DNA of 64,000 nucleotides. Source: Marinicella marina. Its GTDB lineage: Bacteria; Pseudomonadota; Gammaproteobacteria; Xanthomonadales; Marinicellaceae. The DNA lies in assembly GCF_030065545.1 (NCBI RefSeq), contig NZ_JASJNC010000002.1, forward strand, positions 124,001-188,000. Direction: 5' to 3'. The notes below the pieces were generated by a model. It was not told the origin of the DNA, ran no database searches, and saw nothing but the letters and a program-made list of their open reading frames with translations. Shown piece by piece: positions 44,613 through 54,300 of the stretch (positions are counted from its first letter, which is position 1; every line of letters starts with the position of its first letter). Made by a program: the position numbers and the translations under genes.

Positions 44613-45128
44613 ATGAAGAATATATTATTACTGTTGGGTCTGTTACTGCTTTCATCGCAAAGCAAAGCAGAAGACATATTGCAAAAGCTACAATCCATGG
44701 TGAACATTGAACCATCGGTTGAAGTGAACTTAGGCGCTGCCATGTTGGGCTTGCTCAGTGGCATGACCAGCGAAGAAGAGCAAGTTTCCAATGTGATGAA
44801 AAACCTGACTGAAATTGCGGTGCGGGTTTATGACTTGGATGATGAGGCATTTGATGGTGATTTGGTGCAAATCAAATCGTTCATCAACGCCACAGCAGAT
44901 GAAATGAAGTCCCTGGGCATGCAACAACTCGCTGCGATTCGTGAAGATGACTCTACGGTTTATATCATGGCTGAAATGGGGACTGATAAAATGCAAGGCT
45001 TATCGGTGATTGCCTTGGATGACGACTCTGAACTGGTTGTGATTAAAATAGGAGGTCAAATTATGATGAAAGATCTTGCTGGTTTGATGAATCGTTTTGA
45101 TGTCGATCTCAGCGACATCGACATGTAA
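44613..45128 (+). CDS. DUF4252-domain exported protein
   Basis: 171 residues with a signal peptide (MKNILLLLGLLLLSSQSKAE). The DUF4252 pattern is visible: SVEVNLGAAMLGLLSGM, then IAVRVYDLDDEA, TVYIMAEMG, ELVVIKIGGQIMMKDLAGLM. Function unknown. GGAG 6 nt upstream decides ATG 44613. Third gene of the sigma/anti-sigma operon, an arrangement seen for DUF4252 proteins in other bacteria; it may feed envelope status to the anti-sigma factor. Confidence 0.85.
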   Translation: MKNILLLLGLLLLSSQSKAEDILQKLQSMVNIEPSVEVNLGAAMLGLLSGMTSEEEQVSNVMKNLTEIAVRVYDLDDEAFDGDLVQIKSFINATADEMKSLGMQQLAAIREDDSTVYIMAEMGTDKMQGLSVIALDDDSELVVIKIGGQIMMKDLAGLMNRFDVDLSDIDM

Positions 45129-45159
45129 TGACTGCTGATTAAAAAACCTCAAAGCGGGC

Positions 45160-45188
45160 TTTACTTTCCCTTAACATGACATTACAAT
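45160..45188 (+). promoter_or_regulatory. Candidate promoter of the L31 type B gene
   Basis: TTTACT (45160-45165) and TACAAT (45183-45188) are 17 nt apart, 38 nt before the ATG. I looked for a Zur-type palindrome overlapping it and saw none. Confidence 0.4.
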
Positions 45189-45225
45189 ACGCCGTCACGT
45201 TCGATACAGTACATTGGAAACAATT

Positions 45226-45471
45226 ATGAGAAAAGATATTCACCCAGAATACAGAGAAGTGGTATTTCAAGATGCCGGTGCAGATTTTGCGTTTTTGACT
45301 CGTTCATGCATCCATTCTAAAGAAACCATTAAATGGGAAGATGGCAATGAGTACCCATTGGTGAAAATTGAAATTTCTTCAAAGTCGCACCCTTACTACA
45401 CTGGCCAACAAAAAGTGGCCGATTCGGGTGGACGTGTTGACCGCTTCAAGCGCAGATACCAAAGAAAATAA
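45226..45471 (+). CDS. rpmE2: 50S ribosomal protein L31 type B
   Basis: 81 residues: [16 protein letters not shown], then SCIHSKET and [13 protein letters not shown], ending [12 protein letters not shown]. It lacks the CxxC zinc ligands of type A L31 and so is the zinc-independent form, often made under zinc limitation. ATG 45226 with GGAAA upstream is chosen over in-frame TTG 45214. A terminator follows directly. Confidence 0.93.
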   Translation: MRKDIHPEYREVVFQDAGADFAFLTRSCIHSKETIKWEDGNEYPLVKIEISSKSHPYYTGQQKVADSGGRVDRFKRRYQRK

Positions 45472-45487
45472 ATCCCAGTATTCAAAC

Positions 45488-45517
45488 AAAAAAAACCCGA
45501 CGTGTTCGGGTTTTTTT
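45488..45517 (+). terminator. Intrinsic terminator after rpmE2
   Basis: AAAAAAACCCGA (45489-45500), loop CGTGT, TCGGGTTTTTTT (45506-45517). The A and T tracts flank the stem on both sides, so it can work in either direction. Confidence 0.9.
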
Positions 45518-45682
45518 GTGGCTGCGAAAAATGGCCATCAATGCGACCATGGTATATAGCTAAACTGCTTTTCATGTTCACAGCTAAGATGTTAAAATGA
45601 ACGATTGTTTGAAATGTTATCAGCACCCGCGTTCACATGCCCGTGTTTATAATTAAAAATACCCTAATTTGGAGAGTTATCA

Positions 45683-46987
45683 ATGAGTGAAGCCTCAATC
45701 AATAAAGATGTCGTAAAAGTCACAACCCCTGAAGGCAAAGTTGCCGAATTGCCAGTCATCCGAGCTGAAATGGGCCCGCCCACTTTTGATATCAAAACTT
45801 TACAGAAACAAACCGGATACTTTACTTACGACTCTGGTTTTGCAGCCACTGCCGCTTGTAAAAGTGACATCACTTTTATTGATGGTGGCAAGGGCGTTTT
45901 ATTGTACCGCGGTTATCCGATTGAACAATTGGCTGAAAGCAGCAACTTCATGGAAGTAACTTATTTGCTGATGAATGGCGAGTTGCCGAACAAAGAGCAG
46001 TATGAATCATTTGATAATTTGATTACCAGGCATACCATGGTACATGAGAAAATTCGTTCGTTCATGAATGGCTTTCAGTACGATGCGCATCCGATGGCGA
46101 TGATGATGAGTGTGATTGGTTCTTTCTCGGCTTTTTATCATGACAGCATGAATGTCAACGATCCTAAAGATCGACACATAGCTGCAATCAGGCTGATTGC
46201 GAAAATGCCAACAGTAGCAGCTGCTGTTTACAAAAACTATGTCGGTCAACCATTCATGTACCCACAAAACCAACTCAACTTCACCGAGCGGTTGTTACAT
46301 ATGATGTACGGGGTTCCAGCTGAACCTTATGAAATCAATCCAGTGGCTGCGAAAGCTTTGGACTTGTTGTTCATACTGCATGCCGACCATGAACAAAATG
46401 CCAGTACTTCTACAGTGCGACTGGTAGGTTCAACCGGCGCCAATCCATTTGCATGTATTTCAGCGGGTATCGCCTCTTTATGGGGCCCAGCTCACGGTGG
46501 TGCCAATGAAGCGGTATTGAACATGTTGGATGAAATTGGTGATGTGTCGCAGATTGATAAGTATGTCGCAAAAGCCAAAGACAAAGACGATAAATTCAGA
46601 TTGATGGGTTTTGGTCACCGTGTTTATAAGAACTTTGACCCACGAGCCACCATCATTCGCAAAGCCTGTCATGAAGTGTTAGACGAGCTAGGCGTGCATG
46701 ACCCACAATTAGAATTGGCGATGAAACTAGAGGAAATAGCATTGAAAGATGAATACTTTGTATCCAGAAAGCTTTATCCTAACGTCGATTTTTACTCGGG
46801 CATCATCTATAAAGCGCTTGGCATACCGGTACAAATGTTTACCGTGATGTTCGCCATTGCCAGGACTGTTGGATGGACCTCACAGTGGTTAGAACAATAC
46901 GAAACCCCTGACACTAGAATTGGTCGACCCAGACAAGTTTACGGCGGCGCCAAAACCCGCGATTACGTCGGCATTGATAAACGCTGA
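45683..46987 (+). CDS. gltA: Citrate synthase (type II)
   Basis: Condenses oxaloacetate and acetyl-CoA in the TCA cycle. 434 residues, typical of the hexameric NADH-sensitive type of Gram-negatives. [36 protein letters not shown] (catalytic His), [26 protein letters not shown] and [14 protein letters not shown] are all clear. RBS GGAGAG 7 nt before the ATG. A TATAAT (45648-45653) precedes it without a clear -35. Confidence 0.97.
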   Translation: MSEASINKDVVKVTTPEGKVAELPVIRAEMGPPTFDIKTLQKQTGYFTYDSGFAATAACKSDITFIDGGKGVLLYRGYPIEQLAESSNFMEVTYLLMNGELPNKEQYESFDNLITRHTMVHEKIRSFMNGFQYDAHPMAMMMSVIGSFSAFYHDSMNVNDPKDRHIAAIRLIAKMPTVAAAVYKNYVGQPFMYPQNQLNFTERLLHMMYGVPAEPYEINPVAAKALDLLFILHADHEQNASTSTVRLVGSTGANPFACISAGIASLWGPAHGGANEAVLNMLDEIGDVSQIDKYVAKAKDKDDKFRLMGFGHRVYKNFDPRATIIRKACHEVLDELGVHDPQLELAMKLEEIALKDEYFVSRKLYPNVDFYSGIIYKALGIPVQMFTVMFAIARTVGWTSQWLEQYETPDTRIGRPRQVYGGAKTRDYVGIDKR

Positions 46988-47696
46988 GCCTTTGCCAGCA
47001 TCCACCCAACAGCGTTTGGCGCAATTAGACCTCAGCGCTGACGCAGTGGTTGCGGCACTTCCAGCACACTTAACCCTGTCATTGATTGATGGGGTTTTGT
47101 CGTTATGTGATCCACAGAAAACACAATCCACTTTGTCTGTCAGTTTCAACCAAGCCGATTTGCTGTATCGAGCACAAGGCCACTTGGGTGGCGAACACGT
47201 GGTCAAAGCCTGCCAAATCAGAGGGCAAAAAAACATCAAGCTTCTGGATGCCACTTGTGGTTTGGGTATTGATAGCTATTTGTTGCATCAAGCTGGTTTC
47301 GTAGTGACGGCGGTGGAACGTCACCCGCTGATTCATGCTTTGTTGAAAGATGCATTGGTTCGGTATGAAAACGAACACCAACGTCAGTTATTTCAGTTGT
47401 TATACCAAGATTCAAAATCATTGATGGACCAAGAGGTGTATGATGTGATTTACCTTGATCCCATGTTTCCGCCCAAGAGGAAATCTGCCAAAAATAAAAA
47501 AGGCATGCAGTTGTTCCAAGATTTAAATCACAGCCACGCTGATGAAGCCGTTGAGATGGTTGAACACGCCCTTAAGGCACGCACCAAAAGGGTTGTGATT
47601 AAAAGGCCACAAAAGGCCCCAACAGTGACAAAGTTTAAACCCACCTTTCAAATACCCGGAAAAACATGTCGATTTGATGCCTATCAGGTCGGTTAA
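46974..47696 (+). CDS. rsmJ: 16S rRNA (guanine1516-N2)-methyltransferase RsmJ
   Basis: Methylates G1516 of 16S rRNA using SAM. About 240 residues. The SAM motif is [19 protein letters not shown], followed by [16 protein letters not shown], the catalytic-type [24 protein letters not shown] and [12 protein letters not shown], all RsmJ signatures. The start is unresolved: no ATG is available near the N-terminus. TTG 46974 (14 nt overlap with gltA) is used; TTG 46920 or 46992 are alternatives, none with a good RBS. Probably translated by coupling to gltA. Confidence 0.88.
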   Translation: MINAEPLPASTQQRLAQLDLSADAVVAALPAHLTLSLIDGVLSLCDPQKTQSTLSVSFNQADLLYRAQGHLGGEHVVKACQIRGQKNIKLLDATCGLGIDSYLLHQAGFVVTAVERHPLIHALLKDALVRYENEHQRQLFQLLYQDSKSLMDQEVYDVIYLDPMFPPKRKSAKNKKGMQLFQDLNHSHADEAVEMVEHALKARTKRVVIKRPQKAPTVTKFKPTFQIPGKTCRFDAYQVG

Positions 47697-47773
47697 AGTC
47701 ACATTTATATATATTTTGTGGATTTTTGCACTGAATTTTACAATTCGTGATAATTCAAAAGGCCATTTGTGTC

Positions 47774-47779
47774 TATAAT
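47774..47779 (+). promoter_or_regulatory. -10 element upstream of the DUF6502-like gene
   Basis: A perfect TATAAT 31 nt before the ATG at 47811. No convincing -35 at 16-18 nt. Confidence 0.35.
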
Positions 47780-47810
47780 AGTTGGTGTGTAAATAAAAAC
47801 GTGTGTGCAA

Positions 47811-48362
47811 ATGAAAAATAACCAAGACAGTTCCGTGCTGCTGCGTGATGCAGTCTCGGAAGTTGCTAGAGTGATGGCTGTGGCAACCCTAAAGAATGAC
47901 ATTTCCTACAAAGAATTTGTTGAGTTTTACAAAATGCATATGGTCAAGTTGGCCAAAGATGCAAAGAAAAAATCAACAGTGGTGGAAATCTCAGCGCGAA
48001 CCGGCATCGATCGCCGCTTCATCGCCCCTTACCTGAACAGTGATCAAGTCAAAGTAAAGCCATCCAAGGTAGAAAAAGTATACCAAGACGTGTTGGCTTA
48101 TTGCGATAAGAACAACACCAAGAAGATATTGAAAATTGACCACAAGGATTCTTTTGAGGCCCTGTGTCAAAAACATGCCAACGGTTCACTGACTCCCAAA
48201 GCGATTTATACCGAATTGTGGCGCCTGGGTCTGATGAAAGATGTCGGTACCCATTACAAGCTAAAAAAACCCAAAGTGGCAGAAAAGAAAATGGCCAAAG
48301 CGGCTGAACGAATGACGCAAGTCAGCGATGCCATCAACACCGCTGTAGAGGATTTGTTGTAA
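47811..48362 (+). CDS. DUF6502-like helix-turn-helix protein
   Basis: 183 residues, cytoplasmic. The pattern DISYKEFVEFYKMHMVKLAKD followed by STVVEISARTGIDRRFIAPYL resembles the N-terminal HTH of DUF6502 proteins, where a conserved SRlAvlTGl.RkeV motif occurs. The C-terminal half is Lys-rich and helical. Probably DNA-binding, but the targets are unknown. ATG 47811 is chosen over an in-frame GTG 6 nt upstream. Convergent with the peptide-binding protein gene, with adjoining stop codons. Confidence 0.65.
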   Translation: MKNNQDSSVLLRDAVSEVARVMAVATLKNDISYKEFVEFYKMHMVKLAKDAKKKSTVVEISARTGIDRRFIAPYLNSDQVKVKPSKVEKVYQDVLAYCDKNNTKKILKIDHKDSFEALCQKHANGSLTPKAIYTELWRLGLMKDVGTHYKLKKPKVAEKKMAKAAERMTQVSDAINTAVEDLL

Positions 48363-49853
48363 CTATTGCCTCTTACTTAAATAGCGGCTGAGGTGGCGAT
48401 CCATCCTGTTGTCGACAAATCCAGACATTTGGGGGTTTACCAAATGTCTGGAAACATAGTGGTACAAAGGTATGACCGGAATTTCTTGCTGGATTATTTC
48501 TTCGGCTCGGTTGATTAGTTCGGTTTTATTGGTGTTGTTGCGACGCAGTGCTTCGATGATGGCATCGTATTGTTTGTTGTTAAAAGCATAGAAATTGAAG
48601 TTAGATTGGCTGTGGAATAACTCAAGAAAGTTCAAAGGGTCATAATAATCAGCAATCCAACCTGATCGAAATACTTGTTTGTTTTCGGTTTTTCTGGTGT
48701 TGACGAAAACTTTCCATTCTTGGTTTTTAAGCTGGCTGCGAATACCTAAGTTTTGGCGCCACATGGCGGCCACAGCCAACGCCACTTTCTTCTGGTTATT
48801 GCTGCTGTTGTAGAGAATTTCTAGCCGATCTGTTTTTGGCTTGAAGTGACTTTGTGCCAGAGCGGCTTTGGCGCGACTTAAATCATAGGCCACATCACCC
48901 TTAAGGCTTTGATCAGTGGGGATGATTCTATGGGCTACCATTTGGCCGGTCTTGAGTACTTTATCTACCAAGATTTGGCGGTCAATCGAGGCACTCAAAG
49001 CCACCCGCAAATGTGGGTCACTCAAGTGCTCATCATTCAGATTCAGACCCAAAAAGAAGGTGCCGTAGTATGGCGCTATTCTCAAGGCATCAGGCAGGTG
49101 CTCACGTAACCATGTGATTTTGTTATCAGGGATGGTTTCGGTGATGTCCAACTCGCCTGCGCGAAAACGCAGTAATTCACTGTTTTGATTCTCTGTTACC
49201 CAATAGTTTACAGTCGTTGTAAAGACATCATCTGCGGCATGAAAATGAGGGTTTTTTTCTAAGGTGATGCGTTCTTGGGTGCGCCATTGAATCAGCTGAT
49301 AAGCGCCATTGCTGATGATTTGACCCTCATTATTGGGGCGTGTGGGTAGAAAGATCGGTAATAGTAACTTACTCAACAGACCGCTATCAGCTTGGTTCAA
49401 GTCAAGTTGTAAGTGGTGTGGGTTTTTACTGCTGACCTGTAATTGGTTGTTTTTAACTAAGTTATTCATGACTTGCCGGTAGGGTGCCGCCGTGGCCGGT
49501 GCATAGGCCAGCTGCCAGCTGTTGATAAAATCACTGGCCGTCACAACCCGGCCATCGCTCCATTTGGCTGCAGGATTTAAGTTGAACTGCCATTGGCTGT
49601 GGTCATCGTTTACCGTGTGGCTGATGGCAACACCATAAGTGGGTTCGCCATTGACATCAAAAGTCATCAACCCCTCATACATATCCAACAGAATATTCAT
49701 GCTGTTGAGTCCTTGTGCCAAATGTGGGTTCAGTGAATCGGGTTCAGCGCCATTGCCACGATTGATGACATCGGTGTTAGCGGCCGAAGCCAGCAATTGC
49801 CAGGCCAACGCAGTAAGTAAAAAAACTGGTTTCATGGCATGAGATTTAAGCAT
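48363..49853 (-). CDS. Periplasmic peptide-binding protein (OppA/DppA-like, SBP_bac_5)
   Basis: 496 residues with a signal peptide ending near LLASAANT. Family 5 solute-binding features: INRGNGAEPDSLNPHLAQG, LLDMYEGLMTFD, KWSDGRVVTASDFINSWQL, the FFLGLNLND region and EEIIQQEIPVIPLYHYV. It binds oligopeptides for ABC uptake in known members, yet no permease or ATPase gene is adjacent. ATG 49853 used; ATG 49835 gives an equally good signal peptide. Confidence 0.9.
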   Translation of the reverse strand: MLKSHAMKPVFLLTALAWQLLASAANTDVINRGNGAEPDSLNPHLAQGLNSMNILLDMYEGLMTFDVNGEPTYGVAISHTVNDDHSQWQFNLNPAAKWSDGRVVTASDFINSWQLAYAPATAAPYRQVMNNLVKNNQLQVSSKNPHHLQLDLNQADSGLLSKLLLPIFLPTRPNNEGQIISNGAYQLIQWRTQERITLEKNPHFHAADDVFTTTVNYWVTENQNSELLRFRAGELDITETIPDNKITWLREHLPDALRIAPYYGTFFLGLNLNDEHLSDPHLRVALSASIDRQILVDKVLKTGQMVAHRIIPTDQSLKGDVAYDLSRAKAALAQSHFKPKTDRLEILYNSSNNQKKVALAVAAMWRQNLGIRSQLKNQEWKVFVNTRKTENKQVFRSGWIADYYDPLNFLELFHSQSNFNFYAFNNKQYDAIIEALRRNNTNKTELINRAEEIIQQEIPVIPLYHYVSRHLVNPQMSGFVDNRMDRHLSRYLSKRQ

Positions 49854-49980
49854 AAATCTGCTTTGGATGACACCATTGCTTGTACTGTTAAAGTACGAAT
49901 AAAAAAATGTGCGCCTTTGTGAGGGCTATTTTGGTAAGATGAATATTCGTTTATCAATCGGTCGTTATTGACCGCGAAAC

Positions 49981-51330
49981 ATGAAAAAACAACACATCAA
50001 GGCAAAAAACCAATTGGTTGACTATTTGGCTTCAGGTTGCAAACCGAAGTCTGAATGGAAAGTAGGCACAGAACACGAAAAGTTTGGTTTTCATCGAGAC
50101 AACAATCAGCCGTTACATTATGCTGAACCTGGCGGTATCAGAGACATCTTGAATGGATTGGCTGAGCAGTTTAATTGGCAGCCCGAATATGAGGGTGACG
50201 ATGTGATTGCTCTGAAAAGAGATGGTTGCTCAATCACTTTAGAACCGGGTGGACAGTTGGAATTATCGGGTGCACCGCTGGCTGATGTGCATTTAACTTG
50301 TAGCGAAACTGGGTTACATTTAAAAGAGGTCAAAGCAGTTGCCGAACCCCTAGGCAGTGCTTTTCTGGGTATGGGTTTTCACCCCACTGCGGCCCGTTCA
50401 GACATCGAGTACATGCCAAAGGGGCGTTATGGCATCATGAGTAATTACATGCCTAAGGTCGGCAGCTTAGGTTTGGATATGATGAAAAGAACTTGTACCA
50501 TTCAAGCCAATTTAGACTTTTCATCTGAAGCAGATATGGTCAAGAAATTCAGGGTTTCATTGGCATTGCAGCCGATAGCCACAGCGTTGTTTGCTAACTC
50601 TCCTTTTACCGAAGGGCGCAGCAATGGCTTTGTCAGTTACCGTTCGCACATATGGACTGATACCGATGCCGATCGTTGTGGCATCATACCATTCGTCTTT
50701 GAGGATGGAATGGGCTTTGAGCGATACGTAGATTACATGCTTGATGTGCCGATGTATTTTGTCTACAGAGATGGAAAGTACATCGATGCAGCTGGCTTAT
50801 CATTCAGAGATTTTATGGCAGGTAAGTTATCGGTTCTGCCGGGTGAATTGCCCACGATGAAAGATTGGGAGGATCATTTGACCACTGCATTTCCGGAGGT
50901 CAGATTAAAGAAATTTCTGGAAATGCGCGGTGCTGATGGCGGACCTTGGCGCCGCATTTGTGCTTTACCGGCTTTGTGGATTGGCTTGTTGTATGATCAA
51001 GAGCAGTTGGATGCAGCCAGTGAAATGGTCAGTGATTGGTCTTTGGCAGAACATGAGCATCTGCGCAATGAGGTGCCTAAACTGGGCTTGAGCACGGCTT
51101 TCAGAGGTGGTAACGTCAGGGATTTGGCCTTACAGATGCTGGATATGGCACGCAAGGGCTTGGTTAAAAGAGCGATTAAATCGCCCTGTGGTAAAGACGA
51201 GAGTATATTCCTCGAACCACTACAGGTAATCGCTGATACTTACGCCACACCGGCGGAAAGAAAACTGGGTAAATACCATGGCGTGTGGAACAAAAACTTG
51301 GATGAGCTGTTTGACATTTACGCTTACTGA
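49981..51330 (+). CDS. gshA: Glutamate-cysteine ligase, plant/alphaproteobacterial type
   Basis: Makes gamma-glutamylcysteine, the first step to glutathione. 449 residues. [50 protein letters not shown] and [13 protein letters not shown] match the plant-type ligase (two-Cys class) rather than the E. coli GshA family. That type occurs in alphaproteobacteria and xanthomonads. No gshB is adjacent. A bidirectional terminator separates it from the convergent large protein. Confidence 0.94.
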   Translation: MKKQHIKAKNQLVDYLASGCKPKSEWKVGTEHEKFGFHRDNNQPLHYAEPGGIRDILNGLAEQFNWQPEYEGDDVIALKRDGCSITLEPGGQLELSGAPLADVHLTCSETGLHLKEVKAVAEPLGSAFLGMGFHPTAARSDIEYMPKGRYGIMSNYMPKVGSLGLDMMKRTCTIQANLDFSSEADMVKKFRVSLALQPIATALFANSPFTEGRSNGFVSYRSHIWTDTDADRCGIIPFVFEDGMGFERYVDYMLDVPMYFVYRDGKYIDAAGLSFRDFMAGKLSVLPGELPTMKDWEDHLTTAFPEVRLKKFLEMRGADGGPWRRICALPALWIGLLYDQEQLDAASEMVSDWSLAEHEHLRNEVPKLGLSTAFRGGNVRDLALQMLDMARKGLVKRAIKSPCGKDESIFLEPLQVIADTYATPAERKLGKYHGVWNKNLDELFDIYAY

Positions 51331-51350
51331 AGCTGTAGTATTTTAATTAT

Positions 51351-51382
51351 AAAAAAACCCAGTCAAAAGACTGGGTTTTTTT
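51351..51382. terminator. Bidirectional terminator between gshA and the large secreted protein
   Basis: AAAAAAACCCAGTC (51351-51364), loop AAAA, GACTGGGTTTTTTT (51369-51382). A perfect 14-bp inverted repeat with A and T tracts on either side, placed between convergent genes. Confidence 0.93.
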
Positions 51383-51398
51383 ACACCTGATACTTGGG

Positions 51399-54300
51399 TT
51401 AATGTTCTTGTAACAGATTCATGATTTTGCTGTTATTCCTGAGCCACCTGCCGCCTTCAGCACCTTGGTAAGTGATATCAATGCTGGTGGTGCCATCAGT
51501 ATCTAAGTCCCTGAAAGTGTTGGACAGATTCAAGGTGATGCTGCCATTGGGTACAAAGCTTCTCTCGACCAGAGACTGCGTGCGGCCATAACCAAATACA
51601 TCTGCCATTGGGACAGTGATGTCTTGACCAGCTTTGAATCCTTCTTTGAAGCCAGTAGACCAACGTGGTTTGCCTTCGGCATCGTAATAAAAGATATAAG
51701 CAATCATCAAGTCATTGACTTGAGCCAGAGAATAACCCCAGCCATTATCATTCGGACCAGCCCACCAGCCGGTACCAAAATCATGATCTGGACGATTCTT
51801 GTTAGCCACTAAGGGTTCAATACACCACGAACGGGTTACGTCATCCAACTTCCAAGTGGCCAATGCGGCGAAATCTAAGTTGCGAGGCGTACCATCTAGG
51901 CAAGCGGGATCGTTTCTGATTTCAGCGTTATTGAAATTTATGGTTAATCGGCCATCTAATTGGGTATCCAGTATCAGTGGATCAACCTCAGCAGGATTCA
52001 CATCGGTGTTATAAGTGAATCCGTTGATGGTGCCCGCAGCAAATTCAGGATTCAAAACCCCATTTTCCAGTGTGGTCAATGAATTGAACCATTCTGGATT
52101 GCCTTGATCATCAAAAGTATAAAACATGGTATAAAACAGCATGTCCCTACCAAATGATTCAATGATAAAGCCGTGGCCATCACGTGCCGGATCATACCAT
52201 GGGCCTCTGTTAGGAACCAGGCTGTTGGCATCGCTGATGCATTCATCACAGGTCAATGATGCAGGGGCAATCACGCGACTGATGGTGATGTCATCTAACC
52301 AAAAACCTTCTTGAGCGGTGTTGGTATCAGACACCATGCGCCACCTGATTTGTGCGGTTTTTCCAGCATACTCAGATCCGAGGTTGATTGAAGCATCACG
52401 CCATTCCAGTTGCGTTCCTGACCAGGCGAATTGTGCTTGGGCGGTGTTGTTGGTGTTCAATTGACCGTCATATGGCACCGAGCTGAGGTGGCCGATATCA
52501 AACCACAAATCAGAACCTTTGAGGCGCATTTCCAAGACCAAACCATCCCAATATTGTGAGGTATCGCCTTCGGTGTCATAGGACATGGCGAAACGAATGA
52601 CGTTGCCGCCGGCATCAAAAGTCAACCAAGGCGTAATAAGTGATTTATCTGAATAGGCATTTTCATTGGTGGTGAACCAGCTGCTGTCGCCCGAATTCAC
52701 GTTGTCAGAAACCCTGATCCAACCGTCATTACCAAAGGCCAGCACAGATTTTAATTGGCTGTCATTGGTTTCAGCATCGTCGCTGAATGTGGTTGAGGTG
52801 GTAAAGGCTTGATTGGCTGCAGTGGTTAGGCTGATGCTGGTTTCATAAGTGAGATCACCAGTATCGACACTGACTGGCACATTCAAATCAGCCAAACAGG
52901 CTGCCCCAGCGTCCAATTCGACAGGGATAGAAATCTGTTGTGCCGCAAATCCATCTAAGGCGATGGTTTGGTTGGCGTTGGTGAAACCGATAACACCGGG
53001 CAGATCAAATGACACGTTCACACTGTCGAAGTTTCTGGCTGATTGATTGGTCAGAGCAACAATCAGCTCGCCGGCTTCGCCGCGATCCAAAAAGTTATCG
53101 GTGTCACAGCTGGAATTATCAGCAATGAATTTAACCAGTTCAACCTCAATGGCAGCCTTGGTGGCTTTGAAAGTGCCGCGGCCATGGGTACCAATATAAA
53201 GGGCATCGTTGCGCCAGACCAAATCAATCACGCGAGTGAATGCACTGCCGTAATCGAATTGTTCCCAGTTGTAGGTATTGCTCGACTGGGTGCCCACCCA
53301 TAAGCCTAACTCACTGCCCACATACAGTACATTGGCATCGGTAGGGTCATTGATCACTTGCCACAACGGCATGTTGGGTAAATCATTTGAAATGCTGGTC
53401 CAGCTGTTGCCGCCGTCGGTGGTTCTCAAGATTCTGTTACTGAAATAGCCGCCAAACGTGGCATAAACCGTATTTCCTGACGTATCAAAAGTATCAACTT
53501 TGATATCTGTCACCACGGTACCATCAACACCTAAACTGTTCGGTGGACCAATATCAGTGACCGTATTGGTTGAGCCCAAGCCACTGATGCGAATGATTTG
53601 GTTAGTGCCTAATGCATCTGACGTAACCATACCCGCGTAGGCAACATTACTTTGGTGGGGGTTGAATGCCAATGCCGAAACACCTGTACCGTTGATGGAG
53701 CCAGTTAAATCAGTCCAAGTGGCTGAGGCCAGCGATCGGGCATTGTTGGTGAAATAAACTTTATCGGTACCTACAAGCAATCTATTGCCATTTTTTTCAT
53801 CTAAGACAAATGGTTGAATGAATCGAGCACCCTCAGTATCTGGCAACTCCATACGCTGAATTGATAAGCCTCCATCATTTGAACCATAAATCTCACCATT
53901 AGGAAATGAGCCGTAAATGAACTGAGGCTGCTGTTGGTCCCATCCACTGTAACCACCATCACCCCCAGCCCATGGTAACCAGGTTTGCTCATCTCCAAAA
54001 TAGAGTTTGGCACCGTTGTCTTGGGTGCCTGAAATCACTTGACTGCCATCAGGGCTGACATCAATGCCGTAACTCTGAGATATATTCAGACCATTATTTA
54101 ATGCCATCCAACTGTCACCGCCATCTTCGGATTTGGCCACGCCACCGTCATTAACCACATATATGTGCTCAGTGTTGAAAGGGCTGAAAAAGTAGCCGTG
54201 ATGATCGGCATGAATGTAACGATCTGTGAAACCAGGGGGGGAAAACCAAAAGGTATTGCGGTCAATGAAGTCACCGCCATTTTGGGTGCTGTACAAATCA

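Noticed and set aside
45130-45225. Zur box upstream of the type B L31 gene
   Set aside because: No palindrome of the GTTATA-type dyad could be found in the promoter region.
48363-49853. Complete peptide ABC transporter around the binding protein
   Set aside because: No permease or ATPase gene lies on either side; neighbours are unrelated.
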